A stretch of DNA of 64,000 nt, taken from assembly GCA_964446685.1 (NCBI GenBank), contig CAYUPO010000004.1, forward strand, positions 1-64,000, in the 5' to 3' direction. Source of the DNA: CAZWRN01 sp964446685. Its GTDB lineage: Bacteria > Patescibacteriota > Microgenomatia > Daviesbacterales > UBA10151. Under the pieces are notes generated by a model. The model made no database searches. It saw nothing but the letters and a program-made list of their open reading frames with translations, and was not told the DNA's origin. Shown here piece after piece: positions 16,638 to 25,822 of the stretch; the first letter of the stretch is position 1; each line of letters starts with the position of its first letter. A program made the translations under genes and the position numbers.

Positions 16638-17158
16638 TTTATAACCGTTAAAGATGATCCGATTTCGTATACTGCTGGATTATCTCCTCCGTCATTTTCC
16701 ATTTTTGTCTGATTGGCTCCTGATTCTAAAACCATATTAAACTCATAATTTGTCCCATCAGATTGATAGGTATAAAAATAAGTAGCATCATTTACCGGAT
16801 CAACTGGCAAAGTCACAACTGAAACATTGGTTAAAGCAGCTAAATTCACTTTTACCCAGCCTGTTCCATCATTTATTCTCATATCGCCAACTGCATTTGA
16901 TACTCCAGTACAGGGAGCTGTTGTATTGTGACACAAAAATGCCTGTCCGCTTCCGGTATTATCCTGCAATCCGAGCTGAACTGATTTCATCACTCCATTT
17001 AAATCCTGCAGCCTGGTAGTATCCCGACTTTTACGCATAATTTCCAGTGGATTTACCAAAATAACTACAACCGAGGCAATTACTGCCACAATCGCAATTA
17101 CCACCAACAACTCAATCAGCGTAAAACCTTTTTGGGACGGATAGACAGAACGTATCAT
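16634..17158 (-). CDS. type IV pilin-like / type II secretion pseudopilin
   Basis: A 174 aa prepilin with a class III signal: YPSQKG-FTLIELLVVIAIV, cleaved after Gly, with Glu at mature position 5 and a long hydrophobic helix (residues 11-32). The soluble domain follows LVNPLEIMRKSRDTTRLQDL, typical of GspG/PilE-like proteins, with a Cys pair (CHNTTAPC). No other pilus genes are in the window; assembly ATPase and prepilin peptidase must be elsewhere. Such pili are thought to serve adhesion or DNA uptake in this group. Confidence 0.85.
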   Translation of the reverse strand: MIRSVYPSQKGFTLIELLVVIAIVAVIASVVVILVNPLEIMRKSRDTTRLQDLNGVMKSVQLGLQDNTGSGQAFLCHNTTAPCTGVSNAVGDMRINDGTGWVKVNLAALTNVSVVTLPVDPVNDATYFYTYQSDGTNYEFNMVLESGANQTKMENDGGDNPAVYEIGSSLTVIN

Positions 17159-17218
17159 ATACTAATTGTGAATCAGATGAGATAGAAAAACAAGATAAGG
17201 ATACTTACAAAAGCAAAT

Positions 17219-17725
17219 TTAATCTTCAATGGAGGCATTCATTACTTTTAAAGCTTCTTCTTTACCACCCCAGGAATTTATCTCAACTTTTTTACCCTGA
17301 AGATCTTTGTACCTCTCGAAATAATGCTGTAATTCTTTTATAAAATGCGGACCAAGCTGTTCAAGCTCAGTAATGTGATCATATCTTGGGTCATCAGCAC
17401 AGACTGAGATGATTTTCTCATCTTTTTCACCAGAGTCGACCATATAACAAACACCAATTGGTCGGCAATTAACCATAATTCCCGGAAAAGCTGGCTGATC
17501 AAGCAGCACTATACCATCCAAATGATCACCGTCTTCACTTCTGGTTTTTGGAATAAATCCATAATCATAAGGCAAAGACATTGCAGTATAGTAAACGCGG
17601 TCAATTTTGATAATATCGAGCTCTTCGTCGTATTCGTATTTGTTGTGAGAGTTCTTTGGCATTTCAATCACCAAATTAAAGTTTTCCGGATATTTATCGC
17701 CGCGTGGTAGTTTTGCAATACTCAT
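17219..17725 (-). CDS. ppa: inorganic pyrophosphatase
   Basis: Hydrolyses pyrophosphate to drive biosynthesis. The 168 aa family I enzyme shows the catalytic stretch DEDGDHLD-type (SEDGDHLDGIVLLD), the N-terminal KYEYDEEL segment and YDYGFIPKT. The length is standard. The ATG at 17725 is chosen over an in-frame one at 17761 because a promoter occupies the region between: TTGACT (17756-17761), a 17-base spacer and TACATT (17733-17738) read leftward, leaving a 7-base gap. Confidence 0.95.
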   Translation of the reverse strand: MSIAKLPRGDKYPENFNLVIEMPKNSHNKYEYDEELDIIKIDRVYYTAMSLPYDYGFIPKTRSEDGDHLDGIVLLDQPAFPGIMVNCRPIGVCYMVDSGEKDEKIISVCADDPRYDHITELEQLGPHFIKELQHYFERYKDLQGKKVEINSWGGKEEALKVMNASIED

Positions 17726-17732
17726 GAGGCTA

Positions 17733-17761
17733 AATGTACTAAATTTCACTTCAACAGTCAA
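17733..17761 (-). promoter_or_regulatory. leaderless promoter of ppa
   Basis: Minus strand: TTGACT, 17 bases, TACATT, 7 bases, ATG. The upstream candidate ATG overlaps the -35 box. Confidence 0.65.
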
Positions 17762-17817
17762 GAGTAAAAAGAATCTATGAGCTAGCAGCTGATTAACTAA
17801 TTAACTAATTAACTATT

Positions 17818-20229
17818 TTATGCAAATGCTGGAGATGGAGTATTTCTGATCCTTTTTGATGAAGCTGCTGTTGGTGGTCTGACCAGAGCTACTTCTAAAA
17901 CTTCATCCATATGTTTTACAAAATGAAACTTTATTTCATCCAGGACATACTGTGGCATCTCTTCCAGATCCTTTTTATTATTATCAGGCACAATCACATC
18001 TTTTACTCCAGCTCTATGTGCTGCTATTACTTTTTCTTTCAGTCCTCCGATCTCAAGCACTCTACCTCTTAAAGTAACTTCTCCAGTCATAGCCACATCT
18101 TTTCTGACCGGAATTCTAGTAAAAGCTGAAACAATTGCAGTTGTCAGAGAAATTCCAGCCGATGGACCATCTTTTGGCACTGCGCCTTCCGGTACATGGA
18201 TATGGACATCAAACTTATGGAAAAACTTCTCTGGAAGTCCCAATTTCGACCAATTTGCTCTGACATAACTCATCGCTGCCTGAGCGGATTCTTTCATCAC
18301 ATCTCCCAACTGACCAGTGATCTGCACCGCCCCTTTTCCAGGCATCAAAGTAACTTCAATAAACATAATATCTCCTCCAGCTTCAGTCCATGCCAGTCCG
18401 GTTGAAGCTCCCACCATATCCTCAATTTCCGCCAGTTCTGGGATGAATTTAACCGGTCCCAATAGCTTCCGAACTTCTTCAGCAGTAACAGTAAAGTGCT
18501 TTTTAATATCTCCTTCAGCAAATTTTCTAGCAATTTTTCTCACCACAGCGGAGATCTCTCGTTCCAGATTTCGAACCCCAGCTTCTCTGGTATATGAATC
18601 AATCACCTGATACAAAGCTTCATCTTCAAACTTCAGACTAAACTTTTTACCTCCCAGTCCATGTGACTCTAATACTTTTGGCAGTAAATGATTTTTGGCT
18701 ATATTAAACTTCTCATCCCGGGTGTATCCAGGGTAAGTAATAATCTCCAAACGATCTCTCAAAGCCGGTGGAATAGTATCCAGCATATTTGCTGTAGTTA
18801 TAAACATCACATTAGACAGATCATAAGGTACTTCCAGATAATGGTCAGAAAATTCCTTATTCTGCTCAGGATCCAAAGCTTCAAGTAATGCGGCTGAGGG
18901 ATCACCCCGATAATCAGCACCAATTTTATCTATCTCATCTAACATAAATACCGGATTTGTAGTTCCTGCCTGTTTAATTGATTGAATCATCCGTCCAGGC
19001 ATTGATCCAACATAAGTTCGTCTGTGCCCACGAATCTCTGCTTCATCTCGGATTCCGCCCAATGATACTTTGACAAATTTTCTACCTAGCGCTTTTGCAA
19101 TAGATTTTCCAATTGAGGTTTTACCCGTTCCTGGAGGTCCGGCAAAACAAAGAATTGAACCATTGATCTTACCTGACAGCTTATAAACAGCTAAATACTC
19201 CAAAATCCGTTCTTTAACCTTCTTTAAGCCGTAATGTTCACTATCTAATACGCTTTGAGCTTTTTTCATATCAATTTTGATCTTACCGGCTTCTTTCCAA
19301 GGCAGATCAGTTAACCATTCCAAATAATTTCTGATATATCCGGCTTCCGGATTAAAAGAAGACATTTTGGCCAGTCTGTTGATCTCTTTATTGGCTTTTT
19401 CTCTGACCTCTTTGGGCATATTAGCTTTGCGGATTTTTAATTCAATCTCGCGAATATCAGAATTCTCGCCATTTTCACCCAGCTCTTCTTCAATCGATCT
19501 CATCTGCTCCCGCAAAATAGCTTCCTTTGTCATCCGGGAGACCCGTTCCTGAGTATGGGAAGATATTTTTTGAGAAATTTCCAATATTCGGATCTCTTTA
19601 GCCATCAACTCTGAAACTCTTTGTAATCTGTCCATTGAAGACACCATCTCCAAAATCTGCTGCTTATCCAGAGTCTTAAATTCAATAATCTGACAAATAG
19701 TATTTACCAGCTGGTTTGGATCATCAGTTGCATTCAAAAGCGGCCAGTTTGCCAGCTGATTGATATCAAACATCGGATTGCCATTAAGCTCCAGATATCT
19801 TCGAAGTTGTTCTTTGACAGTTCTAACCAAAGCTTCAGTTTCTTCATTTTTTTCATAAAGCTCCGGGATCTCTTCGATCTCTGCTTCAAAATATGGATCA
19901 TTCTGGTTGAAATTTTTGATATAAACCCGCACCAGACCTTCTGCATTGAGCTGATATTCATTTTCAATCTTCACAATTCGTTTGATCAGACAAACAGTAC
20001 CAACCTGGAATAAGTCATCAGTAGAAGGATCATCAATCCGTTCATTTTTCTGAGCTACAAAAACAATCAGTCTATTACCAGCCCAGGCAGCATCAAGTGC
20101 AGCTCTGGATTTAGGTCTACCAGATACAATTGGAACATTATTTCCGGGAAATATAACCGTACCTCGAAGAGGTGCTACCGGCAGATTCTTTGCTAATTTA
20201 AGTGGTTGGGATACAGGGTCTAAAGCCAT
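17818..20229 (-). CDS. lon: ATP-dependent protease Lon
   Basis: Cytoplasmic quality-control protease. The 803 aa protein has the N-terminal substrate-binding LON domain ([19 protein letters not shown]), a helical region, an AAA+ module with Walker A (GPPGTGKTS) and Walker B ([11 protein letters not shown]), and a C-terminal Ser/Lys protease domain with the catalytic Ser in [10 protein letters not shown] and Lys in [14 protein letters not shown]. The length is typical. It has a ~155-base leader with a dispersed TCATTCTGG repeat close to the ATG, and a promoter overlapped by a CIRCE-like operator, suggesting heat-shock control by HrcA. Confidence 0.97.
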   Translation of the reverse strand: MALDPVSQPLKLAKNLPVAPLRGTVIFPGNNVPIVSGRPKSRAALDAAWAGNRLIVFVAQKNERIDDPSTDDLFQVGTVCLIKRIVKIENEYQLNAEGLVRVYIKNFNQNDPYFEAEIEEIPELYEKNEETEALVRTVKEQLRRYLELNGNPMFDINQLANWPLLNATDDPNQLVNTICQIIEFKTLDKQQILEMVSSMDRLQRVSELMAKEIRILEISQKISSHTQERVSRMTKEAILREQMRSIEEELGENGENSDIREIELKIRKANMPKEVREKANKEINRLAKMSSFNPEAGYIRNYLEWLTDLPWKEAGKIKIDMKKAQSVLDSEHYGLKKVKERILEYLAVYKLSGKINGSILCFAGPPGTGKTSIGKSIAKALGRKFVKVSLGGIRDEAEIRGHRRTYVGSMPGRMIQSIKQAGTTNPVFMLDEIDKIGADYRGDPSAALLEALDPEQNKEFSDHYLEVPYDLSNVMFITTANMLDTIPPALRDRLEIITYPGYTRDEKFNIAKNHLLPKVLESHGLGGKKFSLKFEDEALYQVIDSYTREAGVRNLEREISAVVRKIARKFAEGDIKKHFTVTAEEVRKLLGPVKFIPELAEIEDMVGASTGLAWTEAGGDIMFIEVTLMPGKGAVQITGQLGDVMKESAQAAMSYVRANWSKLGLPEKFFHKFDVHIHVPEGAVPKDGPSAGISLTTAIVSAFTRIPVRKDVAMTGEVTLRGRVLEIGGLKEKVIAAHRAGVKDVIVPDNNKKDLEEMPQYVLDEIKFHFVKHMDEVLEVALVRPPTAASSKRIRNTPSPAFA

Positions 20230-20244
20230 ATTTTTTGTTTAATT

Positions 20245-20271
20245 TGTCATTCTGGCTTGTCCAGAATCTAA
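20245..20271. repeat. dispersed TCATTCTGG repeat in the lon leader
   Basis: A copy of the palindromic unit TGTCATTCTGG...CCAGAATCTAA, identical over 26 bases to the one inside lysS. It lies about 16 bases before the lon ATG. Confidence 0.7.
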
Positions 20272-20382
20272 TCAAGAGTTGATAGTATATAGTATCTTAC
20301 AAATAAAAGAAAACAGTAATATTTTTCTGAAATTTGTTTAATCCTTATCAACTGAGGATTTATGCTAAGCGTAGTCGAAGCA

Positions 20383-20419
20383 TTAGCAGTAATATATCAC
20401 GAGTGCTAAATCATGTCAA
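20383..20419 (-). promoter_or_regulatory. lon promoter with CIRCE-like (HrcA) operator
   Basis: Minus strand: TTGACA (20414-20419), 17 bases, TATATT (20391-20396). Overlapping it is TTAGCACTC-N9-TACTGCTAA (20383-20409), where the first half matches CIRCE 9/9 and the second 7/9 at exactly the canonical 9-base spacing. A bound repressor would cover the -10 box. Confidence 0.7.
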
Positions 20420-20450
20420 CCTAGTTACCTGAAAGAAAGTATAATCTCAA

Positions 20451-20720
20451 CTAAAGAGGTAAATAGCTTTTAGGAATTCCATGTTCTTTTCTGAAGTCTG
20501 TCACCTCTAAAACCCGCCTCATGCTATCTCTAGGCAAAGCTCGAGCTAGAAAACGTTGTATAGGTTCAGGAAAAACATGATAAATTACCTTTTCTGGAAT
20601 ACTTAATAAGGCTTCTTTTCTATCTAATCTAAGTTCAGGAATAAGCGGTTCAACTTTTCGGTCTCGACGGGACAAAATTAAATAATTTAATCTTTTCCTC
20701 AGTTCTTTTGAATCACTCAT
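20451..20720 (-). CDS. hypothetical protein, 89 aa
   Basis: Not recognised. Small, strongly basic and charged (RKRLNYLILSRRDRKVEPLI, FLARALPRDSMRRVLEV), with no membrane segment. It could bind nucleic acid, but nothing proves it. It has its own promoter of the leaderless type (20727-20754) that overlaps the 3' end of the adenosyltransferase gene. The lon promoter lies just downstream of it. Confidence 0.6.
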   Translation of the reverse strand: MSDSKELRKRLNYLILSRRDRKVEPLIPELRLDRKEALLSIPEKVIYHVFPEPIQRFLARALPRDSMRRVLEVTDFRKEHGIPKSYLPL

Positions 20721-20726
20721 AAAGAT

Positions 20727-20754
20727 ATTCTAAAGCTTATTCTCTAATAATCAA
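20727..20754 (-). promoter_or_regulatory. leaderless promoter of the 89 aa gene
   Basis: Minus strand: TTGATT, 16 bases, TAGAAT, 6 bases, ATG at 20720. The -35 lies inside the 3' coding end of the upstream gene. Confidence 0.5.
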
Positions 20755-21298
20755 CCCCGGGCTTAGCTAAAAATCCTTTTTGGAAGGGGTGTTTTACCTG
20801 CACCATCTCTGTTACTAGATCTGCGTGTTTAAAAAGAGATGGTCTGCCATGATGTCCTGTTAAGACCAAATCCAACTTTTCCGGTTTATCTTTAATCAGC
20901 TGAATGACCTGTTTCTCAGACAACAGCTTGCCCGCAACTGCTCCGACTATCTCATCGGCTATCACCACATCCCATTTGCCTTTTGTAACTTCCTTATATA
21001 ATAAGTCATACGTCTCCCCTGCCATCTTCTTATGCTCTTTGATGTCATATTGGTCATCAAAGATCTTCACAAATCCTAAGCCACCTTGGATTAATTTAAC
21101 GTAAGGCGCAAGCATTTTAACCCCTTCCTGCTCCCCGGTAAACCAGACTTTACCAAACTGCACAATCAACACCTTCTTCTTATACCCCGCAGCCCGCAAG
21201 GCCAACCCCAAAGCCCCCGTAGTCTTCCCCTTCCCTTCACCGGTATACACAATCACCAGCCCCTTAGTCGTCTCCTTATATTTAGGTTCTTTTGCCAT
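20744..21298 (-). CDS. cobO: ATP:corrinoid adenosyltransferase (CobA/CobO/BtuR family)
   Basis: Transfers the adenosyl group of ATP to cob(I)alamin to make adenosylcobalamin. The 184 aa protein has the family P-loop GEGKGKTTGALGLALRAAGY near the N-terminus, VLIVQFGKVWFTGEQEG, and WDVVIADEIVGAV. The ATG at 21298 is set by a promoter immediately upstream. The cofactor is the one needed by the class II ribonucleotide reductase NrdJ encoded 1.4 kb away, so it probably activates salvaged corrinoid. No B12 biosynthesis genes are in the window. Confidence 0.9.
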   Translation of the reverse strand: MAKEPKYKETTKGLVIVYTGEGKGKTTGALGLALRAAGYKKKVLIVQFGKVWFTGEQEGVKMLAPYVKLIQGGLGFVKIFDDQYDIKEHKKMAGETYDLLYKEVTKGKWDVVIADEIVGAVAGKLLSEKQVIQLIKDKPEKLDLVLTGHHGRPSLFKHADLVTEMVQVKHPFQKGFLAKPGVDY

Positions 21299-21304
21299 AA
21301 ATGT

Positions 21305-21333
21305 AGTATATCTTTCCCAAATAAAAAGTCCAA
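21305..21333 (-). promoter_or_regulatory. leaderless promoter of the adenosyltransferase gene
   Basis: Minus strand: TTGGAC (21328-21333), 17 bases, TATACT (21305-21310), 6 bases, ATG at 21298. Confidence 0.6.
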
Positions 21334-21375
21334 CAATCGTTTGCCTTATATCCTTAAGGTATTTTAAAGTATTAC

Positions 21376-21403
21376 TTGACATCCTTTTGGGTAATACTAT
21401 AAT
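21376..21403 (+). promoter_or_regulatory. leaderless promoter of the 254 aa gene
   Basis: TTGACA (21376-21381), 16 bases, TATAAT (21398-21403), 6 bases, ATG at 21410. It is divergent from the adenosyltransferase promoter. Confidence 0.7.
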
Positions 21404-21409
21404 CCATGT

Positions 21410-22174
21410 ATGCCGAAAAATCCTGATTTATTAGCTAAAATTCAAACCAGAAGAATTCCCCAAGGAGTTCATACCCCTTACGATACCAGAGATTATGTAC
21501 CATACACTCAACAACCTGAAGCAAGTATTGCTGGATCATACATAGAAGGCCTTTTATCACCACGACATGGAATTGCTATTGAAGGAGTGAGTATACAAAC
21601 TGATCCCGGCAGAAGCACAACTCATTTCTCTTTTGCTTTACATGGAGATAAATTACCGACATTCCGCATGCTTAATCTTGATCAGTGGAGGATCGATAAA
21701 TCCGTAGAATTAGGCGAACTTTTTAACCCCGCACTTACTGATACTAATGATTCATATCATCAGCAGGGTGCTGCATTATTAAAACGAAGAGTGCAAGTAA
21801 GTCCTTTACATAGTGGACCATATTTATTTCCTGAACAGGTTAAGCATGGGGATATAGGTACTGAAATCCAACCAATCGTTTTGACTGACATATCCGCCCA
21901 TCCATTTGTATATAGAATTGGTTCTGTCTTAGTAGGAGAAGATCTTACCCGAGCTTTAGTAAGTGTGACTACACAAGAAGCATCAGCATTTTTAAAAGAT
22001 GAAATTAGTTTACTAGCTGATAATAATCGAGATACTTCAGCCCGATTACAACAAATAATTAATGATGCAACTCTTGACTTAAAAGCTAAACAATACCAAT
22101 TTCGAGCTGAAACTGATCATCTTCGAGGAATACGGGATAGATTAGTACAACGAACAACACCTCCACAATCCTAA
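21410..22174 (+). CDS. hypothetical protein, 254 aa
   Basis: Not recognised. Soluble, no signal peptide. The N-terminal two thirds look globular (mixed beta, with HFSFALHGDKLPTFRMLNL), and the last ~60 residues form a charged helix with coiled-coil character (LQQIINDATLDLKAKQYQFR). It has a near-consensus promoter of its own, divergent from the corrinoid adenosyltransferase gene. It converges on the nrdJ tail array. Nothing in the sequence links it to that array. Confidence 0.65.
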   Translation: MPKNPDLLAKIQTRRIPQGVHTPYDTRDYVPYTQQPEASIAGSYIEGLLSPRHGIAIEGVSIQTDPGRSTTHFSFALHGDKLPTFRMLNLDQWRIDKSVELGELFNPALTDTNDSYHQQGAALLKRRVQVSPLHSGPYLFPEQVKHGDIGTEIQPIVLTDISAHPFVYRIGSVLVGEDLTRALVSVTTQEASAFLKDEISLLADNNRDTSARLQQIINDATLDLKAKQYQFRAETDHLRGIRDRLVQRTTPPQS

Positions 22175-22209
22175 AAAAATTCCCAATTCTCTAACGGTGA
22201 ATTTACCTG

Positions 22210-22751
22210 AAGAACATACTAACACATGGAATAACCGCAAGAATAGCAGTTTTTAAGAGAATGGAGTGCTACATGACAACGATTAATGTAGTAACGTAAT
22301 TCTCGCAAGAAATGTTACTCAACACATTGAATAACCACAGGAGTAACATTTTTTAAGATATTGAAGTGCTATTGAGAAAACTATCTCAATAGTAGCGGAA
22401 ATATCGAAAGAAATGTTACTCAGCACATTGAATAACCACAGGAGTAACATTTTTTAAGATATTGAAGTGCTATTGAGAAAACTATCTCAATAGTAGCGGA
22501 AATATCGAAAGAAATGCTATTAACATATGCTATAACCACAGCTATAGCATTTCTTAAGATAACGGAGTGCTACAAGACAGCGATCATTGTAGCAATGTAG
22601 TTATCGCAAAAAGTGCTAACACATAGAATACCCGCAAGAATAGCACTTTTTAAGAGAATGGAGTGCTACATGACAACGATTAATGTAGTAACGTAATTCT
22701 CGCAAGAAATGTTACTCAGCACATTGAATAACCACAGGAGTAACATTTCTT
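22210..22751 (-). repeat. nrdJ 3'-end tandem array with covarying hairpins
   Basis: Six blocks on the minus strand encode K-K/N-C-Y-S-C-G-Y-S-M/I-C-stop: 22716-22751 (the live nrdJ end), 22616-22651, 22520-22555, 22420-22455, 22319-22354 and 22219-22254, spaced 100, 96, 100, 101 and 100 bases. Codons differ synonymously (Ser as TCC, TCT, TCA and AGC; stops TGA, TAG, TAA). Each block folds on sequence just past its stop, for example AAGAAATGTTACT with AGTAACATTTCTT, or AAAAAGTGCTA with TAGCACTTTTT. Between blocks a second nested hairpin varies in step: GAGAAT/ATTCTC with CTACAT/ATGTAG; GATATT/AATATC with CTATTGAGA/TCTCAATAG; GATAAC/GTTATC with CTACAA/TTGTAG. The outermost copy has lost most pairing. 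Confidence 0.9.
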
Positions 22752-25253
22752 ACATCCTTCTTCATAGACAAAGGATGCCTGGCCGCATTCTGGGCAGAGG
22801 TCGGCGGTTACTTTGGTGGGGTCAGTTACACCCTGGGAAAAAAGCGGAGCTCCGACTACGTCATCCACTCCGGTGTTCGGAGTCGAAGCTGGGCTGGTTT
22901 CTGCTTTTTCTTCAGTTAAATTAAGTGGCATTGTTTCAGCTTTGGCTTCACCCAGGTCTAGTCCACCCAAAGCCATATCTTCTGACAAAACTTTCGCAAC
23001 AGCGTCTCCCAAACTCATCACCCGGTCTTTGCCAAATCCAACATGGGAAGATCCGCCAATTCCCCGCAGCTGAGAAGCAATCTTTTGAGCTACCTCTTTT
23101 GGATTGGAGTTCGCAGTTCTAGCCAGTCTCAAAGACATCGATATCAATCGTCCGATCGCTTCAGCATCAGCCATAGTATGCATTCCACCCCGTCCAATGG
23201 TAATAAATACTTCAAACGGCATATCCTGTTCATCACGGTTGATAGTCACATACGCTTCACCAACCGGAGTTAATACTTTGTAGGTTCTTCCCCGCAAAAT
23301 CATTGGTCTGGAAGTAGTCACTGCCGGAGCAATTACTTCCTCTTTCTTTTCTTCCTTCTTCTCTTCGTGATAGAGCACTCCGGCTCTTGATCCGTCCCGG
23401 AAAAATGTCACACCTTTACAACCCATTTTGTAAGCTTCCATATAAAGCTCCTTCACCTGGTCCACTGTAAAGTCGAAAGATGCATTGGCTGTTTTGGAGA
23501 TGGATGAATCAGTATATCCCTGAATCAAAGCCTGAACTCTGACATGATCAAGTGGTGACATATCATTAGCTCCGACATAATAATCAGGCTTCTGTTCATA
23601 AGTTTTGTCAGGATTTTCCTTCTGCCACTGTTCATACAGTGGATGCAAAATAGTATGCTCACCAATCCGGTCGCGTCTGATAAATTTAAAATCAAATACT
23701 GGTTCAATTCCTGAAGATACTCCAGCTAACAAAGAAGTAGTTCCGGTAGGCGCCTGAGTCAGGATAACCGCATTTCGGATCCCCTGTTTACTGATTTTAT
23801 CCTGAATATATTTTGGCAACTGTTTAATAAAATGACCCTGTAAGTATTTTTCAGCATCAAATTTTGGAAAAGCGCCTTTTTCTTTCGCCAGATCAGATGA
23901 TGTTTCATAAGAAGCGTCCCTGATAGTCTGATAAATCTTCTCAATTACCGGCATCGCTTCAGCACTACCATAACGCAATTTCATTTTAATCAGGGCGTCT
24001 CCCAGACCCATTGTTCCGATACCAGTCCGGCGGATCTCTTTGGCTTTGATCTCATTTTGTTCCCAGAAGTAATAATTGGCATCGACTACATTGTCCATAA
24101 ATCTCATTGAAGTCCTGGTTTTAGCATCCAGATCTTCAAAATCAAAAGATCCATCTTCTTTAACAAATGCGGACAAATTCATCGCCCCCAGATTACAGAC
24201 TGCCCATTCACCCAATGGCTGTTCACCACATGGATTAGTTGAAAGCAATTTTTCAAAATACCAGGTGTTACTCCATTTATTACTTCTTTCCAAAAAGTGC
24301 AGACCAGGTTCAGCTGATTTCCAGGCGGAAGTACAAATCTGATCCCAGATCTCCCGGGCTGGCATTCTGGAATACTCAACCACTTTTTTACCCATATCAG
24401 TCCAGTTTTCCAGCACTCCATCCCATTTTTCATCATATTCAGGATCGGCAATATCCGGAAATACTGTTACCCATTCTTCATCTTTTTGAACAGCTTCCAT
24501 AAATTTATCTGACACACAGACAGACAGGTTGGCTCCAGGAATAGACACGCCGTCTTCTTTAGCATGAATAAATTCAATTACATCAGGATGCCAGTCATGC
24601 AGCATCAGCATCAAAGCTCCGCGTCTGGATCCACCCTGCTGGATCACATCATGATTGGCAGCAGAATAAAGCTTAGCCCAGGAAACAGGACCTGAGGATT
24701 TACCGTTTACTTTTCTGACTCTGGCTCCATTTGGTCTAAGGGAAGACAAATTAATACCTACACCACCACCTCGGGCCTGGATCTCAACAGTGTGAGTAAT
24801 ATTTTCCATAATTCCTCCCCGGGAATCTTTTGGTGAAGGGATCACATAACAGTTAAAAAAAGTTACTTCATATCCAGTCCCAGCTCCTGACAAAATACGA
24901 CCAGCCGGAACAAATTTAAATCCTTCCATTGCTTCATAAAACCTTTGACCCCACAGTTTTCTCAGCTCTGGTGTCTTTTCCATATGAGCAATCCCCGCAG
25001 CCACTCTCTGCCACATCTCTTCCGGAGTTGTTTCAACTGGATCTCCTTTAGCATCTTTTAAAGAATACCTGTCCATGAAAACTTTTTGTCTGACACCATC
25101 AAGCTCTGTTTTTGTCCGGATAGTTGGCATTATCAATTCTGAAGTAGGAACAATACCATTTTTGGATTTAGAGATTTTGGTCTGAGGAACAGCTACCTGC
25201 AAAGCAACTGATTTTAAACTTTTTCCTGCTGTTTTTGTTTTAGTTTGTTTCAT
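22716..25253 (-). CDS. nrdJ: adenosylcobalamin-dependent (class II) ribonucleotide reductase
   Basis: Makes deoxyribonucleotides with adenosylcobalamin as radical source, so it works without oxygen. The 845 aa protein contains the core motifs LSTNPCGEQPLGEWAVCNLG and TQAPTGTTSLLAGVSSGIEP, and a C-terminal zinc-ribbon/redox tail CPECG...GCKKCYSCGYSMC that re-reduces the active-site disulfide. The ATG at 25253 is preferred to one 17 codons upstream, which precedes a poor leader. The last 12 codons form the first unit of the downstream array. nrdR lies directly upstream on the same strand and a corrinoid adenosyltransferase is nearby. Confidence 0.96.
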   Translation of the reverse strand: MKQTKTKTAGKSLKSVALQVAVPQTKISKSKNGIVPTSELIMPTIRTKTELDGVRQKVFMDRYSLKDAKGDPVETTPEEMWQRVAAGIAHMEKTPELRKLWGQRFYEAMEGFKFVPAGRILSGAGTGYEVTFFNCYVIPSPKDSRGGIMENITHTVEIQARGGGVGINLSSLRPNGARVRKVNGKSSGPVSWAKLYSAANHDVIQQGGSRRGALMLMLHDWHPDVIEFIHAKEDGVSIPGANLSVCVSDKFMEAVQKDEEWVTVFPDIADPEYDEKWDGVLENWTDMGKKVVEYSRMPAREIWDQICTSAWKSAEPGLHFLERSNKWSNTWYFEKLLSTNPCGEQPLGEWAVCNLGAMNLSAFVKEDGSFDFEDLDAKTRTSMRFMDNVVDANYYFWEQNEIKAKEIRRTGIGTMGLGDALIKMKLRYGSAEAMPVIEKIYQTIRDASYETSSDLAKEKGAFPKFDAEKYLQGHFIKQLPKYIQDKISKQGIRNAVILTQAPTGTTSLLAGVSSGIEPVFDFKFIRRDRIGEHTILHPLYEQWQKENPDKTYEQKPDYYVGANDMSPLDHVRVQALIQGYTDSSISKTANASFDFTVDQVKELYMEAYKMGCKGVTFFRDGSRAGVLYHEEKKEEKKEEVIAPAVTTSRPMILRGRTYKVLTPVGEAYVTINRDEQDMPFEVFITIGRGGMHTMADAEAIGRLISMSLRLARTANSNPKEVAQKIASQLRGIGGSSHVGFGKDRVMSLGDAVAKVLSEDMALGGLDLGEAKAETMPLNLTEEKAETSPASTPNTGVDDVVGAPLFSQGVTDPTKVTADLCPECGQASFVYEEGCKKCYSCGYSMC

Positions 25254-25360
25254 TGTTATTTCTTTTTCTCGGACTAATATTATTAACTGACTGATGTAAC
25301 ACAATCAACCTATATTTTATACGACTTAATGTATCAAAATTCCTATAAGTTTAACTGCTC

Positions 25361-25807
25361 TTATGACACTAAACTTGCTAATTCTTTTGTAAAATCTCCT
25401 GGCTCTTTAAACTGCCGGTAAACTGAGACAAACCGCAAATAAGCTACTTTGTCTACTTTCTTTAACTCACTACAGACTTCCCGGCCAATTACTTTACTTT
25501 CAATTTCTTTATTTTCTTTTGATTTAACCCGTCTTTCAATTTTGGCAACGATTTTAGCTAAATCAACTGCAGCCGGTCTTTTTTCCAAAGCCCGCTGTAA
25601 ACCGCGTTCAATTTTGCTGATGTCAAAAGGTTCTTTCCGGCCATTCCGCTTGATTACCAGATACTCGACAGGTAATACTCTCTCATAGGTCGTATATCGT
25701 TTGTGGCACTTGAGACATTCTCGACGGCGCCTTATTTCACCAGTACCTTTGACTGCTCTTTTATCAATAACCTGGCTCAAATCACTTTGGCAGTACGGAC
25801 AATACAT
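25361..25807 (-). CDS. nrdR: transcriptional repressor NrdR
   Basis: ATP/dATP-sensing repressor of ribonucleotide reductase genes. The 148 aa protein has the N-terminal zinc ribbon (CPYCQSDL...RRRRECLKCHKRYTTYE) and a following ATP-cone domain (VIKRNGRKEPFDISKIERGL). Size and order are standard. It is upstream of nrdJ with about 110 bases between. A NrdR-box-like palindrome lies directly before its own ATG, so it probably represses itself. Confidence 0.95.
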   Translation of the reverse strand: MYCPYCQSDLSQVIDKRAVKGTGEIRRRRECLKCHKRYTTYERVLPVEYLVIKRNGRKEPFDISKIERGLQRALEKRPAAVDLAKIVAKIERRVKSKENKEIESKVIGREVCSELKKVDKVAYLRFVSVYRQFKEPGDFTKELASLVS

Positions 25808-25822
25808 ACACTATATGTTGTG
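25808..25822. promoter_or_regulatory. NrdR-box-like site before nrdR
   Basis: ACACTATATGTTGTG; its core CTATATGTTG matches the NrdR consensus CWATATATWG at 9 of 10 positions. A second 9/10 match, CAAGATATTG, lies at 25888-25897. The spacing (77 bp) is close to an integral number of helical turns. A weaker 8/10 core upstream of nrdJ (25310-25319) is doubtful. Confidence 0.5.

Noticed and set aside
22210..22751. CRISPR array
   Set aside because: Units are ~100 bases with internal hairpins and no short constant repeat alternating with unique spacers; they overlap the nrdJ coding end and no cas genes are near.
22210..22751. Diversity-generating retroelement template/variable repeats
   Set aside because: Differences are silent codon changes, not substitutions at adenines, and there is no reverse transcriptase in the window. 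The four-helix-bundle gene at 27708 is distant.
22210..22751. Integron attC-like cassette array
   Set aside because: No integrase, no cassette genes between units, and the sequence lacks convincing R/L box signatures.
25254..25360. Adenosylcobalamin riboswitch upstream of nrdJ
   Set aside because: The 107-base gap to nrdR is too short and shows no B12-box-like sequence.
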